From the NCBI GenBank assembly GCA_024640955.1, contig JAHEDZ010000002.1, forward strand, positions 62,001-126,000: a DNA stretch of 64,000 nucleotides, given 5' to 3'. Positions 37,439-47,309 of the stretch are shown here, piece by piece. Each line of letters starts with the position of its first letter. Position 1 is the stretch's first letter. The notes under the pieces are model-generated. The model was not told the origin of the DNA. It saw nothing but the letters and a program-made list of their open reading frames with translations, and searched no databases. Source of the stretch: Oceanospirillaceae bacterium (lineage in GTDB: Bacteria > Pseudomonadota > Gammaproteobacteria > Pseudomonadales > Balneatricaceae). A program made the position numbers and the translations under genes.

Positions 37439-39930
37439 AAATACTCCGAACTCCAACTTTCAGAAACGACTCCCAGCTCGACCATCGCGTCAATCTCAGC
37501 ATCGGAGAAACCTACTTCGGTTAACACCGAACGCGTCGACGCGCCATACTTCTCACTAGGCTGCGGTGTAACAAGCGGCGTACGAGTGGGACGAACAGCG
37601 TAGGCATCTAGCTGCACAACCGTGCGGCCGCTCGGATGGTCTTCGAATATTGAGAATGAGTAACTGCCACTTTCGATTCCAGATCGACCATCAGCCGGCC
37701 GACTGTGAGTATCCCGAATCACTTCCATCTTGGCACAGTGTGCTGCGGCTAGGTTACGGCTCTGCATCGTTTCAACCCAGTGCGAGACACTCTGCTTAGC
37801 GAATGCACCGCTAAGTAACTCAATACGTGCGTCGTCAGATTGCGGCAAGTCACCGAACAGCGCCTCGAGTTTTGACTTATCTGACTCACTGCAGGCGATC
37901 ACTAGCCAGCCATCTGTAGCCTGATATACGCGTTCGAGTGCACTGTAACCTTTAGCTTCAGGACCCTTAGGTTCATTAAAGGATCCGCGCCCTTCGAAAT
38001 CGTGGAAGAACGGTATTTGAGCCAAACCGCTGAGCGCTGACAGTGAAGTTTTTGGCTGCCCTACCATCCCGTGACGACTGCGATGGAAGAGTGATGCTGC
38101 CACGCCGAGTGCTGCACCAAAACCGCACATAACATCGATTGTACCGACATGGGCATGCTCTTCAGGACGATTTTCCGCTCCACCAAATCGCTGCATAATA
38201 CCGGTGCAAGACTGCACCAGGTCATCATAACCAAGATACCTGGTCATCGGCCCCTGGCGTATCCCGCTAAAACAGTCTAACTGGCAGAGGATAACGCTCG
38301 GGTTGATTTGATTGAGCGTTTCACGATCGAGCCGCATCTCGTTGATCTGAGCATCCGTAGCATTCCAAACAATGACGTCGACCTGCCTTATCAGCTGTTC
38401 GAGCGCTTTACGTCCTTTACCCTCCCGTATATCAATCAACGCAGAGCGCTTGGATCGCATGTGCGACATGCCAAAAATAACGGTATTCCAAGCATCATAC
38501 AGCGGCGTTGCCGGGTCAATTTTGATGACATCCGCGCCAAAGCGCGCAAGATAACTAACCGAATGCGGACCAGCGATCACATTGCAGAGGTCGAGCACTT
38601 TTACACCGGCTAGCCAGGCGGTATCTGACGACTTCGTTGCCAGTGCTGGTCGGCTGGTAGAAGATAGTTTCTCCAACGCCTGCGCTACTGTTCCCCATGC
38701 ACGACCCTTGGGTGTAGCCATCTGTTCCGCACTTTCACGGAACCAGACCATAGGTCCGGGCTGGCGCATCGGACCGTAGATTGGATCTTCTACATCCAAC
38801 ACCAACCCTGCCGCTACAACGTGCTCGTCGTTCATCCATTCCTGCAACCAACGTTGACGCGCACCCGGGAACTTGCCTAGACCGAAAACCTGTTCCCACT
38901 CATGAGCGGTGCGGGTCAGGAAAACTTCCTTCATCCGCGCTGCGATCTTGTCGGCCCAATATTTTGGCAGCGGGTAGACCCCCAGACTGACCTCTGAGCT
39001 CCACTCAGATTGAGGCAAGTAGGTATCATCCTGCTCAACCAGACCCTCGGCCACAAGCTCATCATATAGACCCATCGCCTGCAAACAGCGTTTCGCGTGG
39101 GAGCGATGACTTGGGCAAACAGCATAGAAGTAGCGGCCATCTTTACAGCGATACGAGCGGTAGAAGGGATCCAGTAACTCCTGCAGTTCGTCGTAGGTAA
39201 TATCCATGGGGATATCGAGCGCACGGCGTCTCTCTATCTCTTGCTCGCGCTGGGTTTTATAGCGCTCAGGCATCTGTGCAATATCGATGGAGTTGTAACA
39301 TAAACCCTCCATAACTGCGGCGGCCAGAGGCACCTCAATATGGTCGCCCTTACCGCTGTGTTCACGCGCCTGCAGCGCTATAACAACTGAAGATGCTGCT
39401 AGCATGGTACCGTAAGCACTGCTTAACGGCAGAGGTGAGAAAGATGGGTTGATGCCCATCAACACGCGGTTTAACCCCATATCAGTGAAGACACCGGACT
39501 GAGCCGCAATGACGCTTTCAAAGGCACGCCATTCTGCTCTGAGGCTATCATTAGAAGCGAACCCAGGGATACTCAGCGTGATGAGTTCAGGACGCTCTGC
39601 TCTCAATGCTTGAAAGTCCACACCAAGACGCGTCATGACACCGTTACGAAAGCCCTCCACAACGATGTCTGCCTGAGCAATCAGGCGAAGTGCATCAGTC
39701 AGGCCCTCCTCGGTTTTCAGATCGAGCTCCACGCTTAGTTTGTTGCGATTAAGTACAGCGTTGGCAGGGTTATCCCACAGGGAGCCACCTGGTGGGTCAA
39801 CATGTACGACTGTAGCGCCGAGGTCAGCCAGAATCATTGCGACGGCGGGCCCTGCAATGTACTGCCCAAAATCAACAACGTTTACACCGGATAAGGGCAG
39901 GAGTGAGCTCTTCATTTTGTAGGGATCCAC
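37429..39930 (-). CDS. Tandem-CaiB class III CoA-transferase fusion, DddD-like
   Basis: 833 aa; two CaiB-like halves (GVNVVDFGQYIAGPAVAMILADLGATVVHVDPPGG and GVKVLDLCNVIAGPHSVSYLARFGADVIKIDPATP); candidate catalytic Asp only in the second half (VGTIDVMCGFG). Confidence 0.75.
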   Translation of the reverse strand: MDPYKMKSSLLPLSGVNVVDFGQYIAGPAVAMILADLGATVVHVDPPGGSLWDNPANAVLNRNKLSVELDLKTEEGLTDALRLIAQADIVVEGFRNGVMTRLGVDFQALRAERPELITLSIPGFASNDSLRAEWRAFESVIAAQSGVFTDMGLNRVLMGINPSFSPLPLSSAYGTMLAASSVVIALQAREHSGKGDHIEVPLAAAVMEGLCYNSIDIAQMPERYKTQREQEIERRRALDIPMDITYDELQELLDPFYRSYRCKDGRYFYAVCPSHRSHAKRCLQAMGLYDELVAEGLVEQDDTYLPQSEWSSEVSLGVYPLPKYWADKIAARMKEVFLTRTAHEWEQVFGLGKFPGARQRWLQEWMNDEHVVAAGLVLDVEDPIYGPMRQPGPMVWFRESAEQMATPKGRAWGTVAQALEKLSSTSRPALATKSSDTAWLAGVKVLDLCNVIAGPHSVSYLARFGADVIKIDPATPLYDAWNTVIFGMSHMRSKRSALIDIREGKGRKALEQLIRQVDVIVWNATDAQINEMRLDRETLNQINPSVILCQLDCFSGIRQGPMTRYLGYDDLVQSCTGIMQRFGGAENRPEEHAHVGTIDVMCGFGAALGVAASLFHRSRHGMVGQPKTSLSALSGLAQIPFFHDFEGRGSFNEPKGPEAKGYSALERVYQATDGWLVIACSESDKSKLEALFGDLPQSDDARIELLSGAFAKQSVSHWVETMQSRNLAAAHCAKMEVIRDTHSRPADGRSGIESGSYSFSIFEDHPSGRTVVQLDAYAVRPTRTPLVTPQPSEKYGASTRSVLTEVGFSDAEIDAMVELGVVSESWSSEYFPS

Positions 39931-40035
39931 TTATCATTGTTTTTCGAGCATTTTCACGCACTTCCCTACTGCACTGCTTTTTCCAATGCGACCGCGTTTG
40001 TCTCATCGCGACAGTTTTTTAGTTATTTTCCCTCG

Positions 40036-40599
40036 TTAATCATTATCACTCAGGCCAGCACCTGCCCCCTTCAGACGGGAAGCCTCTGTATCGGGTGCAT
40101 ACGTCTTGAACTCCAACACACCAAGTCGCTGCCAAACATCGTCTTCAATCTCAGCACGCAGGCGCGGTGGCTCCGACGGATTAAGGGAGTTGTTCACCTT
40201 GTGCTCGGAAATTATTTGCAGGCTCTCCATCAACGGGAGTTCAGGGATACTTACGCCTGAGGGGTCTAGCGTAAATTGATCGAGATCTACGATGACCCCC
40301 TTAGCCTTTGCGTAGCGCCCCACAAAACCTAGCCAGAGCATGGTCTGAGACGCTGTCAGGGGTGTCGAGGAGGATTGCTGGGGCGCTTCAGTCAAATCTA
40401 AGGCGTAGGCCCAGTCCAAAAGCGACTGCTCAATGCCTGAGGTCTCTAGCTCGTCAACCGCCCAGCCCTGCAATTCAAATCCGGCGTGGGCCAACCAGAG
40501 AACTGATTTGGCATACTCCTCTGCTACCCCCCAAGGCAAACCTGAGCCGCGGGCAGCTTTTTTTAGCCGCGCCTCAAGCTCATTAAACGAGACGAGCAT
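40036..40599 (-). CDS. Uncharacterised 187-aa protein (possibly DUF3726-like)
   Basis: LEARLKKAARGSGLPWGVAEEYAKSVLWLAHAGFE; abuts the 541-aa ORF; in operon. Confidence 0.6.
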   Translation of the reverse strand: MLVSFNELEARLKKAARGSGLPWGVAEEYAKSVLWLAHAGFELQGWAVDELETSGIEQSLLDWAYALDLTEAPQQSSSTPLTASQTMLWLGFVGRYAKAKGVIVDLDQFTLDPSGVSIPELPLMESLQIISEHKVNNSLNPSEPPRLRAEIEDDVWQRLGVLEFKTYAPDTEASRLKGAGAGLSDND

Positions 40600-42225
40600 C
40601 TAGGCCCAACCATCGCAGTTTTCAGCGTTTAGCTCATCCGCATAAGGTGCATAAGGATACATACAGATGCGTAACCAGCGATCCGAACGCGGATCGAAAT
40701 AGGTCGCGCCGAAGAAGGATAGTTTCAAGCGCAGCATATCAATTGGCTTGAGCTCAGCCGATATCGTGTTGTCATGGATCTCACCATAGGGCGAGCTGCA
40801 CACCCATTGTAACCTACGTGCAGTATGGCGGAACTCTGGGAAAGCCCTGAGAAAGCCCGCTAAGTTAACAGCTGAGCTACCGCCGAGAGCCTGTGCAAAG
40901 CGAGCCATATCGCGGCCGGGTGCCAGTGGCTGCTCAAAAGGTTCGACCGGCTCTTCGGCACGTTCGCCAAGACGCGGTTCTAGTTTCTCTTGCGACACAT
41001 ACCAGACGCGCGCAGTATCGGCATCGTCCCACACACGCTGTAGCGCCCAACCAAAATGTTCAGCGATTGCGGCCTGGGTCTGCGTAAGTGTCCAACGCCC
41101 ATCAATCTCGAATCCGCGCGACTCGTCAATAGACATCTGTTCCGCCCAACGATCAGCGATTTGAGGGTAAGCCTCCAATAGACAGGTCGCCCAAAACTCC
41201 TTACCTTCGCTACTTAGGTGCTGCTCTGCCCAATCGATGCTCTCGCTTGGACTGTCCCAATCTGCGTGACTAAGACTCTCCAGATCAGACTTGAGTGAGG
41301 CGACGCGTTCAACCTGGTACGGATGGGTACTACGCCAACGCGGCAGGTTTTCAATAGCTTTGAGTACCTTTTGGCGGGCAACCGCCAAGGATTGAGTTTG
41401 GAAGAGACCGCTAGCGGTGATCTCAGCAAGAGCTGATTCACGAGCCGATATCCAACGGTCAATAAGACGGGGATGGTTGACCAGAAACGGTGCCATACCT
41501 AATCCGGTTGAATTACCGATCCCTAAGAGACGAGCCAGCTCTGGCGCTAGTGTCACTGAACTAGCACCACCTTTCACTGCTGCACTGTGGTTGAGTAGAT
41601 CACGTACAAAAGTTCTAATCAGGAAGACCGTCATCATCTCCGCCTGAAACGGAGCCTGCAACTCAGCTCGATCGGCTATCCCAAAGCGATCGCGCATGCC
41701 AAACTTACCGGAACCATAGACTGCCGTGGTGCGCATCAGATATCCCACATTAGCCAGTTCACTCGCAGAGGGTTGGCGTCCCAGACTCAACTCTTCAACA
41801 ACATAATCCCACAGCCGCACCGAACGGTTAGCGCGCGCCAAACAGAGCTCGTGCTCTGTTAGACGCGCAGTCTCCTGCCCCGGCACCTGTTGTTCCAGAC
41901 GATCGACTTCAGTCTCATCGGGTACACCATCATAAAGGGTAAACGTCGCATCCCAGGCTTGAGCGATAACACGATCAGAGCGCATCTCAGGCGGAAGGTC
42001 ATGGGCAAAAGCAACCAGAGAGTAGCTACGTTCCGGGCCATGAAGCGTGTATACAGCACGCCCCACACCCTGAGCATCTATATCGAACACGCGACGCTCA
42101 TAGCGCCAACTCTCTCGCCCTAGGCGCCGCAGTAGTTGCCGCATAAAGCTCATCCGGCTCGGGTGGAAAGATCCGAGTCTTTCGAGCTTCATTAACTGGT
42201 ACGGTAGTCGCAGCGCGAGAGCCAT
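40600..42225 (-). CDS. Uncharacterised 541-aa protein
   Basis: Long ORF in a tight operon; conserved-looking TTAVYGSGKFGMRDRFGIADR and GIGNSTGLGMAPFLVNHPRLIDRW; no family recognised. Confidence 0.7.
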   Translation of the reverse strand: MALALRLPYQLMKLERLGSFHPSRMSFMRQLLRRLGRESWRYERRVFDIDAQGVGRAVYTLHGPERSYSLVAFAHDLPPEMRSDRVIAQAWDATFTLYDGVPDETEVDRLEQQVPGQETARLTEHELCLARANRSVRLWDYVVEELSLGRQPSASELANVGYLMRTTAVYGSGKFGMRDRFGIADRAELQAPFQAEMMTVFLIRTFVRDLLNHSAAVKGGASSVTLAPELARLLGIGNSTGLGMAPFLVNHPRLIDRWISARESALAEITASGLFQTQSLAVARQKVLKAIENLPRWRSTHPYQVERVASLKSDLESLSHADWDSPSESIDWAEQHLSSEGKEFWATCLLEAYPQIADRWAEQMSIDESRGFEIDGRWTLTQTQAAIAEHFGWALQRVWDDADTARVWYVSQEKLEPRLGERAEEPVEPFEQPLAPGRDMARFAQALGGSSAVNLAGFLRAFPEFRHTARRLQWVCSSPYGEIHDNTISAELKPIDMLRLKLSFFGATYFDPRSDRWLRICMYPYAPYADELNAENCDGWA

Positions 42226-42229
42226 AGTC

Positions 42230-43207
42230 TTACCCCACTAGTGGCGCAAAGTTCTGTTTAAAGAATCGATGCCAGTTGCCACCTAATATAAGTTCAATTT
42301 CAGTTTCGCTGAAACCGACGTCAGCCAAACCCGTTTGCAGGTAGTTGAATCCACGACTGTCAGCAAACCAATCCGGCTGCGGTGGGAAGCCTGGCACTGA
42401 CTTAGATCCCTCTCCATAATCAATCTGCTTGGTCCAACGACCTACACGCATCCATTCAACCACCGAGTCGGGCTGATCCTGACAGAGGTCTGAGCCAATC
42501 CCAATATGCTCAACTCCATATTTCGAAACCGTATCTGCAACCATCTGACAGAAGCCCGCCAGCGTGCATTCGCTTTTATCTCGTAGATGATGAGGATAGA
42601 GCGAGAACCCAATCATGCCACCACTCTGAAAGACTGCACGCAGCACCTCATCGCGTTTATTTCTCAGAGCCGGCGCCCACTCGTAGGGATTAGCATGAGT
42701 TATGACTATGGGACGTTTGGAGAACTCTGCGGCCTCAATGGTGCTGCGATCGCCAGAGTGCGACATATCGACTACCAAGCCGACACGATTCATCTCGGCG
42801 ATAACCTCTTTGCCCATACGACTGATACCGGCGTCGACCGGTTCGTAGCAACCGGAAGCAAGCAGCGACTGGTTATTGTATGTCAGCTGCATGAACCGCA
42901 CCCCGAGCTGATGCACGATCTCGACCAGACCTATGTCATCTTCTATCGGACTCGGGTTCTGAAAGCCGAAAAACACAGCCGTTTTACCGCTGGCGTTTGC
43001 CAGCTCAACATCGGCTGCAGTTGTACCTTTGAAAATAAGCTCCGGAAAGCGCTCAAAATGACGATTCCAGGCTTCAAGGTTTGCTACCATTTCACGGAAA
43101 TTCTCGTGATATGCAATGGTGACATGAACCGCATCTAAATGCGCTTCACGCCACTGACGGAAGATCTTCTCCGAGTAGTTGCAGTATTGAAGCGCATCAA
43201 TTCTCAT
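42230..43207 (-). CDS. M19-family (renal/membrane dipeptidase-like) metallopeptidase
   Basis: 325 aa; VDMSHSGDRSTIEAAEFSKRPIVITHANP, HIGIGSDLCQD. Confidence 0.85.
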   Translation of the reverse strand: MRIDALQYCNYSEKIFRQWREAHLDAVHVTIAYHENFREMVANLEAWNRHFERFPELIFKGTTAADVELANASGKTAVFFGFQNPSPIEDDIGLVEIVHQLGVRFMQLTYNNQSLLASGCYEPVDAGISRMGKEVIAEMNRVGLVVDMSHSGDRSTIEAAEFSKRPIVITHANPYEWAPALRNKRDEVLRAVFQSGGMIGFSLYPHHLRDKSECTLAGFCQMVADTVSKYGVEHIGIGSDLCQDQPDSVVEWMRVGRWTKQIDYGEGSKSVPGFPPQPDWFADSRGFNYLQTGLADVGFSETEIELILGGNWHRFFKQNFAPLVG

Positions 43208-44655
43208 AGATCGTTACCTGAACTGATATAAGCTGTCTTTACCACGGTGAAAAACTCATCGGCCGAACGACCCTGCTCGCGTGGACCATAGGAGCTCTCG
43301 CCACGACCACCGAAGGGCACATGATAGTCAGTACCGGCTGTCGGCAGATTGACTGTAACCACGCCAGTTTGAGCGTTACGACGGAAGTGGCTTGCGCGCG
43401 CCAGAGAGCGGGTCACAATACCCGACGTCAGCCCGAACTCTGTGTCGTTGACAACACTCAGAGCCTCGTCGTAGCTTCCCACTTTGATGACAGAAGTCAG
43501 CGGCGCAAACATCTCCTCACGATTGATGCGCATATCATTGCGGGTTCCAACGAACACACCCGGGCTCATGTAGAAGCCAGGGGTCGCTAGCTGGAGCAGC
43601 TCGCCGCCACAGGCCAATTCCGCCCCCTCACTCTGGCCTAACCGGACATACTCGAGGTTCTCATCAAGCTGAGTTTGAGAGACGATGGGGCCCATCTGCG
43701 TGCTCTGCTCTAATGCGTGGCCAACCTTCATCGCTTTGGCGCCGGCGACCAGCCGTTCAACAAAAGCGTCATGGATCCCCTCATGCACAACTAGACGTGA
43801 CGAAGCAGTGCATTTCTGACCACTTCCACCGAAGGCACCGCCTAGCGCAACCGTAACAGCCAGTTCAAGGTCGGCATCATCCATTACTGCCAGAGCGTTT
43901 TTCGAACCCATCTCCATCTGCAGTTTGGTAAAGTTACCCACGGCAATTTGGGCGATTCGTCTTCCGACCGGTACAGAACCCGTAAACGAGATCGCCTTTA
44001 CGCCTTTATGGGCAGCTAAAGCCTCACCCACCTCAGAACCTGACCCCATCACGAGGTTGAACAACCCAGCAGGAATATCCTGTTTGGCTATAATTTCGGT
44101 CAAAGCCACAGCTGAGGCTGGTGTTAGGTTCGCAGGTTTCCAGATAACCGCATTGCCATAACAGAGCGCCGGTGCGATCTTCCAAGCCGCAGTAGCCGTA
44201 GGGAAGTTCCATGGACTGATGACAGCGATCACGCCGACGGGTTCGCGACGCACGTCTATCTCGATGTTGGGGCGAACTGAATCGGCGTTCTGACCCAGCT
44301 GACGCAGACACTCAGCGGCATAGTAGGTAAAGAATTGGCCAGCACGGTAGATCTCACCCTTGCCTTCGGCCAGCGGTTTTCCCTCTTCACGACTAAGCAA
44401 CTCGCCAAGCTCGGCACTGCGTGCCATCAACTCCTCGCCAATCGCCTGCAAAACAGCCTGACGTCGCTCTAAGCCGTAACCCTTCCAAGCCGACTGCGCC
44501 TCAGTCGCAGCAGCAACCGCCTGATCTACCTGCGCTCTGCTGCCTTGAGCAAAAAGCCCGATAACATCACGCGTATCCGATGGGTTTATATTTGCAACTT
44601 CGCCTGAACCTTCAACCCAGGTACCGCCAATGTAATTCTGATAGCTTTTTGACAT
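43204..44655 (-). CDS. NAD(P)-dependent aldehyde dehydrogenase
   Basis: 483 aa; SPWNFPTATAAWKIAPAL, FTGSVPVGRRIA, LQMEMGSKN, GSGQKCTASSR. Confidence 0.9.
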   Translation of the reverse strand: MSKSYQNYIGGTWVEGSGEVANINPSDTRDVIGLFAQGSRAQVDQAVAAATEAQSAWKGYGLERRQAVLQAIGEELMARSAELGELLSREEGKPLAEGKGEIYRAGQFFTYYAAECLRQLGQNADSVRPNIEIDVRREPVGVIAVISPWNFPTATAAWKIAPALCYGNAVIWKPANLTPASAVALTEIIAKQDIPAGLFNLVMGSGSEVGEALAAHKGVKAISFTGSVPVGRRIAQIAVGNFTKLQMEMGSKNALAVMDDADLELAVTVALGGAFGGSGQKCTASSRLVVHEGIHDAFVERLVAGAKAMKVGHALEQSTQMGPIVSQTQLDENLEYVRLGQSEGAELACGGELLQLATPGFYMSPGVFVGTRNDMRINREEMFAPLTSVIKVGSYDEALSVVNDTEFGLTSGIVTRSLARASHFRRNAQTGVVTVNLPTAGTDYHVPFGGRGESSYGPREQGRSADEFFTVVKTAYISSGNDL

Positions 44656-44684
44656 CTCTCTTCCTAATTATTTTGTGCTAATCA

Positions 44685-46115
44685 CTAGCTGCGCAGACGA
44701 ACTGCGATGTTTTTGGTAGCGACGTAGTTCAACAGAGCCTCGCGACCCTTTTCGCGCCCATAGCCGCTCTGTTTTACGCCGCCAAAGGGGGTCTCTACTC
44801 CGCCTGCGAACCACTCGTTGATAAACACCTGACCGGCGCGCAAGCGGCGGGCTAACAACAGACAGGCATTAATGTCCTGACTGAATACTCCTGACACTAA
44901 GCCATAGTCCGTACCATTGGCAATCGCCAGCGCCTGTTGATCATCCTCATAGGGGATGACACAAAGGACGGGGCCAAATACTTCCATCTGGGCGATATCA
45001 CTCTCAGGAGTCACTTGCAGCACGGTCGGTGGATAGAATGCGCCCTGACTGGGAGCGCTACCCTGGGCCAACAGCACAGCTCCGTCTTCGAGAGCCTGCT
45101 GAACCAATCCGGCGGCTCTATCGCGTTGAACTGTACTCACCATCGCGCCCATCATCAGACACTCTTCAGCCACAACTGATGCGTCTGCAACCTCAATTGA
45201 GCTGACCAACTGTGCGATACGCTGACTGAACTCTTCCAGCCTATCCTGGTGAATAATGACGCGTGAGAGCGCTGAGCAGACCTGTCCAGCGTTGAAGAAT
45301 ATGCCCCAACGTACACTCTCAACCAGCAGATCCATATCAGCGTCTTTACGCACAATAGCCGCTGATTTGCCGCCCAACTCCAGCACACAAGGAACTAAAT
45401 TTTGAGCGGCCGCGATGGCCACGCTTCGACCGGTAGCAACCGAGCCAGTAAAAACAACCTGATCTACATCCCCATGCCCAGCAAGCGCTGCACCAGCAAC
45501 TGCTCCCTCACCACAGATTAGATTCATTACGCCGACGGGGAGCTCAGCGTACTCGGCCGCGAGTGCAAAGTGTCGACTTGAGAGTGGGTCGAGTTCGGGC
45601 GACTTGATGACCGTTACACAGCCTACTGCAAGCGCAGCGCCAACACTGCGCCCAACCATTTCCAAGGGGTAGTTCCACGGAATAATTTGAGCCGAGATAC
45701 CCAAAGGCTCAAGCTCGGTAAAATCGATATAGGCATCACCCAGGGGGATGCTATCGCCCTGGAAGTTATCAGACTGACAGCCGTAGTACTCAAAATAACG
45801 CGCAGTACCATCTACCTCAATCAACGCCTCGAACAGCGGTTTGCCTGACTCAGTAGCTAACTCAGCGGCTATCTCCATACGGTTTAACGTGAAGTACTCC
45901 CCGAGTTTACGCACCATCCGCCCGCGATCCGCCGGACGCATACCTGACCAGACCCTATCATTGACGGCCTGACGAGCTGCTTTGATCGCAGCATCTACAT
46001 CTTCAATCGAAGCGAGGGCTTGCCGGCCGATAATTTGACCGGTCGCCGGATTCTCAACATCGACGCTACCCGCTCCGCCGTCGTACCAGACGCCACCCCA
46101 GTAATTTTTATACAC
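44685..46115 (-). CDS. Aldehyde dehydrogenase (betaine-aldehyde dehydrogenase-like)
   Basis: 476 aa; IPWNYPLEMVGRSVGAAL, VLELGGKSAAIV, FNAGQVCSALSR. Confidence 0.88.
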   Translation of the reverse strand: MYKNYWGGVWYDGGAGSVDVENPATGQIIGRQALASIEDVDAAIKAARQAVNDRVWSGMRPADRGRMVRKLGEYFTLNRMEIAAELATESGKPLFEALIEVDGTARYFEYYGCQSDNFQGDSIPLGDAYIDFTELEPLGISAQIIPWNYPLEMVGRSVGAALAVGCVTVIKSPELDPLSSRHFALAAEYAELPVGVMNLICGEGAVAGAALAGHGDVDQVVFTGSVATGRSVAIAAAQNLVPCVLELGGKSAAIVRKDADMDLLVESVRWGIFFNAGQVCSALSRVIIHQDRLEEFSQRIAQLVSSIEVADASVVAEECLMMGAMVSTVQRDRAAGLVQQALEDGAVLLAQGSAPSQGAFYPPTVLQVTPESDIAQMEVFGPVLCVIPYEDDQQALAIANGTDYGLVSGVFSQDINACLLLARRLRAGQVFINEWFAGGVETPFGGVKQSGYGREKGREALLNYVATKNIAVRLRS

Positions 46116-47271
46116 CCTTGGTCTCCAGTGCTGCCGCTACCCAACGATGAAAGGCGTGGGTTGGTGGATCCATCGCTGGCGAGAACTTTCCGCCATCAAA
46201 TCCCGGAGAGTGTCGGCCACGCTGCATCGCCTCCACTACACCAATATCTTCCTGAAAAACCTCTTGCCAGGCTTTAAGTACGGAAGCGCGCGCTGGCGCA
46301 GTGCTGCTATCTGATACAACTCCGGGCATATAGAAGAGACGTAGACGCTCCCGGGTGCGTTCTGGCCCCATCGGCAGTAACAGCATTGCAAAGGCATGAT
46401 CCGCCTGCAGTCCGAGTAACACATTCGGATAGAGGCTGACATACTCTGCGTTCTCTATGCGCTCTGCCGGCCAGTCGGGAATCTTAGGTAGTTGGTAGCC
46501 CTCAAACTCAGAGAGACGGTAAGCAGTACTTCCTTGACCCGAATAGCTCTGCTCAACAATGTTGTAGTGATCGTCAAGTTTTGAGTAGCTGTTCAGTCCG
46601 GGATGAATCCAAGGCAGGTGGTAAGCTTCACAGTAATTTTCGACCGCTAGCTTCCAGTTACACGCAAGTTCCTGCTCCCAATTACCCGCCTGTGCATCGG
46701 CCTCCAATGCTTCATAGTCACCGGCGGGATGGAACTCCGACCAGCGTTCAAGTAAGCCGCCGATACGCTGCTCAAACGGACCAGCGTTGCCATTGAGGTC
46801 GACGAAGATAATGCCCATCCATATATGGCTTTTGACCTCTTTTAAGCCATGCTCCTCGCAGGCAAGCCCGTCAACCTGGTGTTTGTTGATACCACCAACA
46901 TGCGGCGTTGCAACAAGCTTTCCTGTGAGGTCATAGGTCCATGAGTGGTAGGGACAACAGAGCATACCCATCAGCGTGGTGGCTTGCTCAGCCAAAGCAA
47001 CTCCGCGATGCGAACAGACATTATGGAAAACCCGAACAACGCCGTCTCGATCACGTACCGCGAGCAGAGGCATACCCGCTAGCTGTACCGGGTAGATCGA
47101 CCCCTTGTCGGGCAGATCAGAGGCAAAGGCAATACCGGCCCAAGACGCACCAAAGACCGCATCGCGCTCCTGCGCGTAGCCCTCTGCCGTAGTGTAGAAG
47201 TGATTAGGTAGTCCACGGGCGTGCTCAATACCACCCTGCACTCTATCGAGATCGATAAGCGGTATGTTCAT
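46108..47271 (-). CDS. Rieske non-heme iron oxygenase, alpha subunit (quaternary-amine oxygenase-like)
   Basis: 387 aa; CSHRGVALAEQATTLMGMLCCPYH (CxH-X17-CxxH), NWKLAVENYCEAYHLPWIHP iron-site motif. Confidence 0.85.
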   Translation of the reverse strand: MNIPLIDLDRVQGGIEHARGLPNHFYTTAEGYAQERDAVFGASWAGIAFASDLPDKGSIYPVQLAGMPLLAVRDRDGVVRVFHNVCSHRGVALAEQATTLMGMLCCPYHSWTYDLTGKLVATPHVGGINKHQVDGLACEEHGLKEVKSHIWMGIIFVDLNGNAGPFEQRIGGLLERWSEFHPAGDYEALEADAQAGNWEQELACNWKLAVENYCEAYHLPWIHPGLNSYSKLDDHYNIVEQSYSGQGSTAYRLSEFEGYQLPKIPDWPAERIENAEYVSLYPNVLLGLQADHAFAMLLLPMGPERTRERLRLFYMPGVVSDSSTAPARASVLKAWQEVFQEDIGVVEAMQRGRHSPGFDGGKFSPAMDPPTHAFHRWVAAALETKGV

Positions 47272-47309
47272 ACCCGTTCTCCTATTTATTTTTATATTTA
47301 TTAGTTCAA

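Noticed and set aside
42587-43138. 183-aa + strand ORF antisense to the M19 peptidase
   Set aside because: Shadow ORF inside a confident M19 coding sequence.
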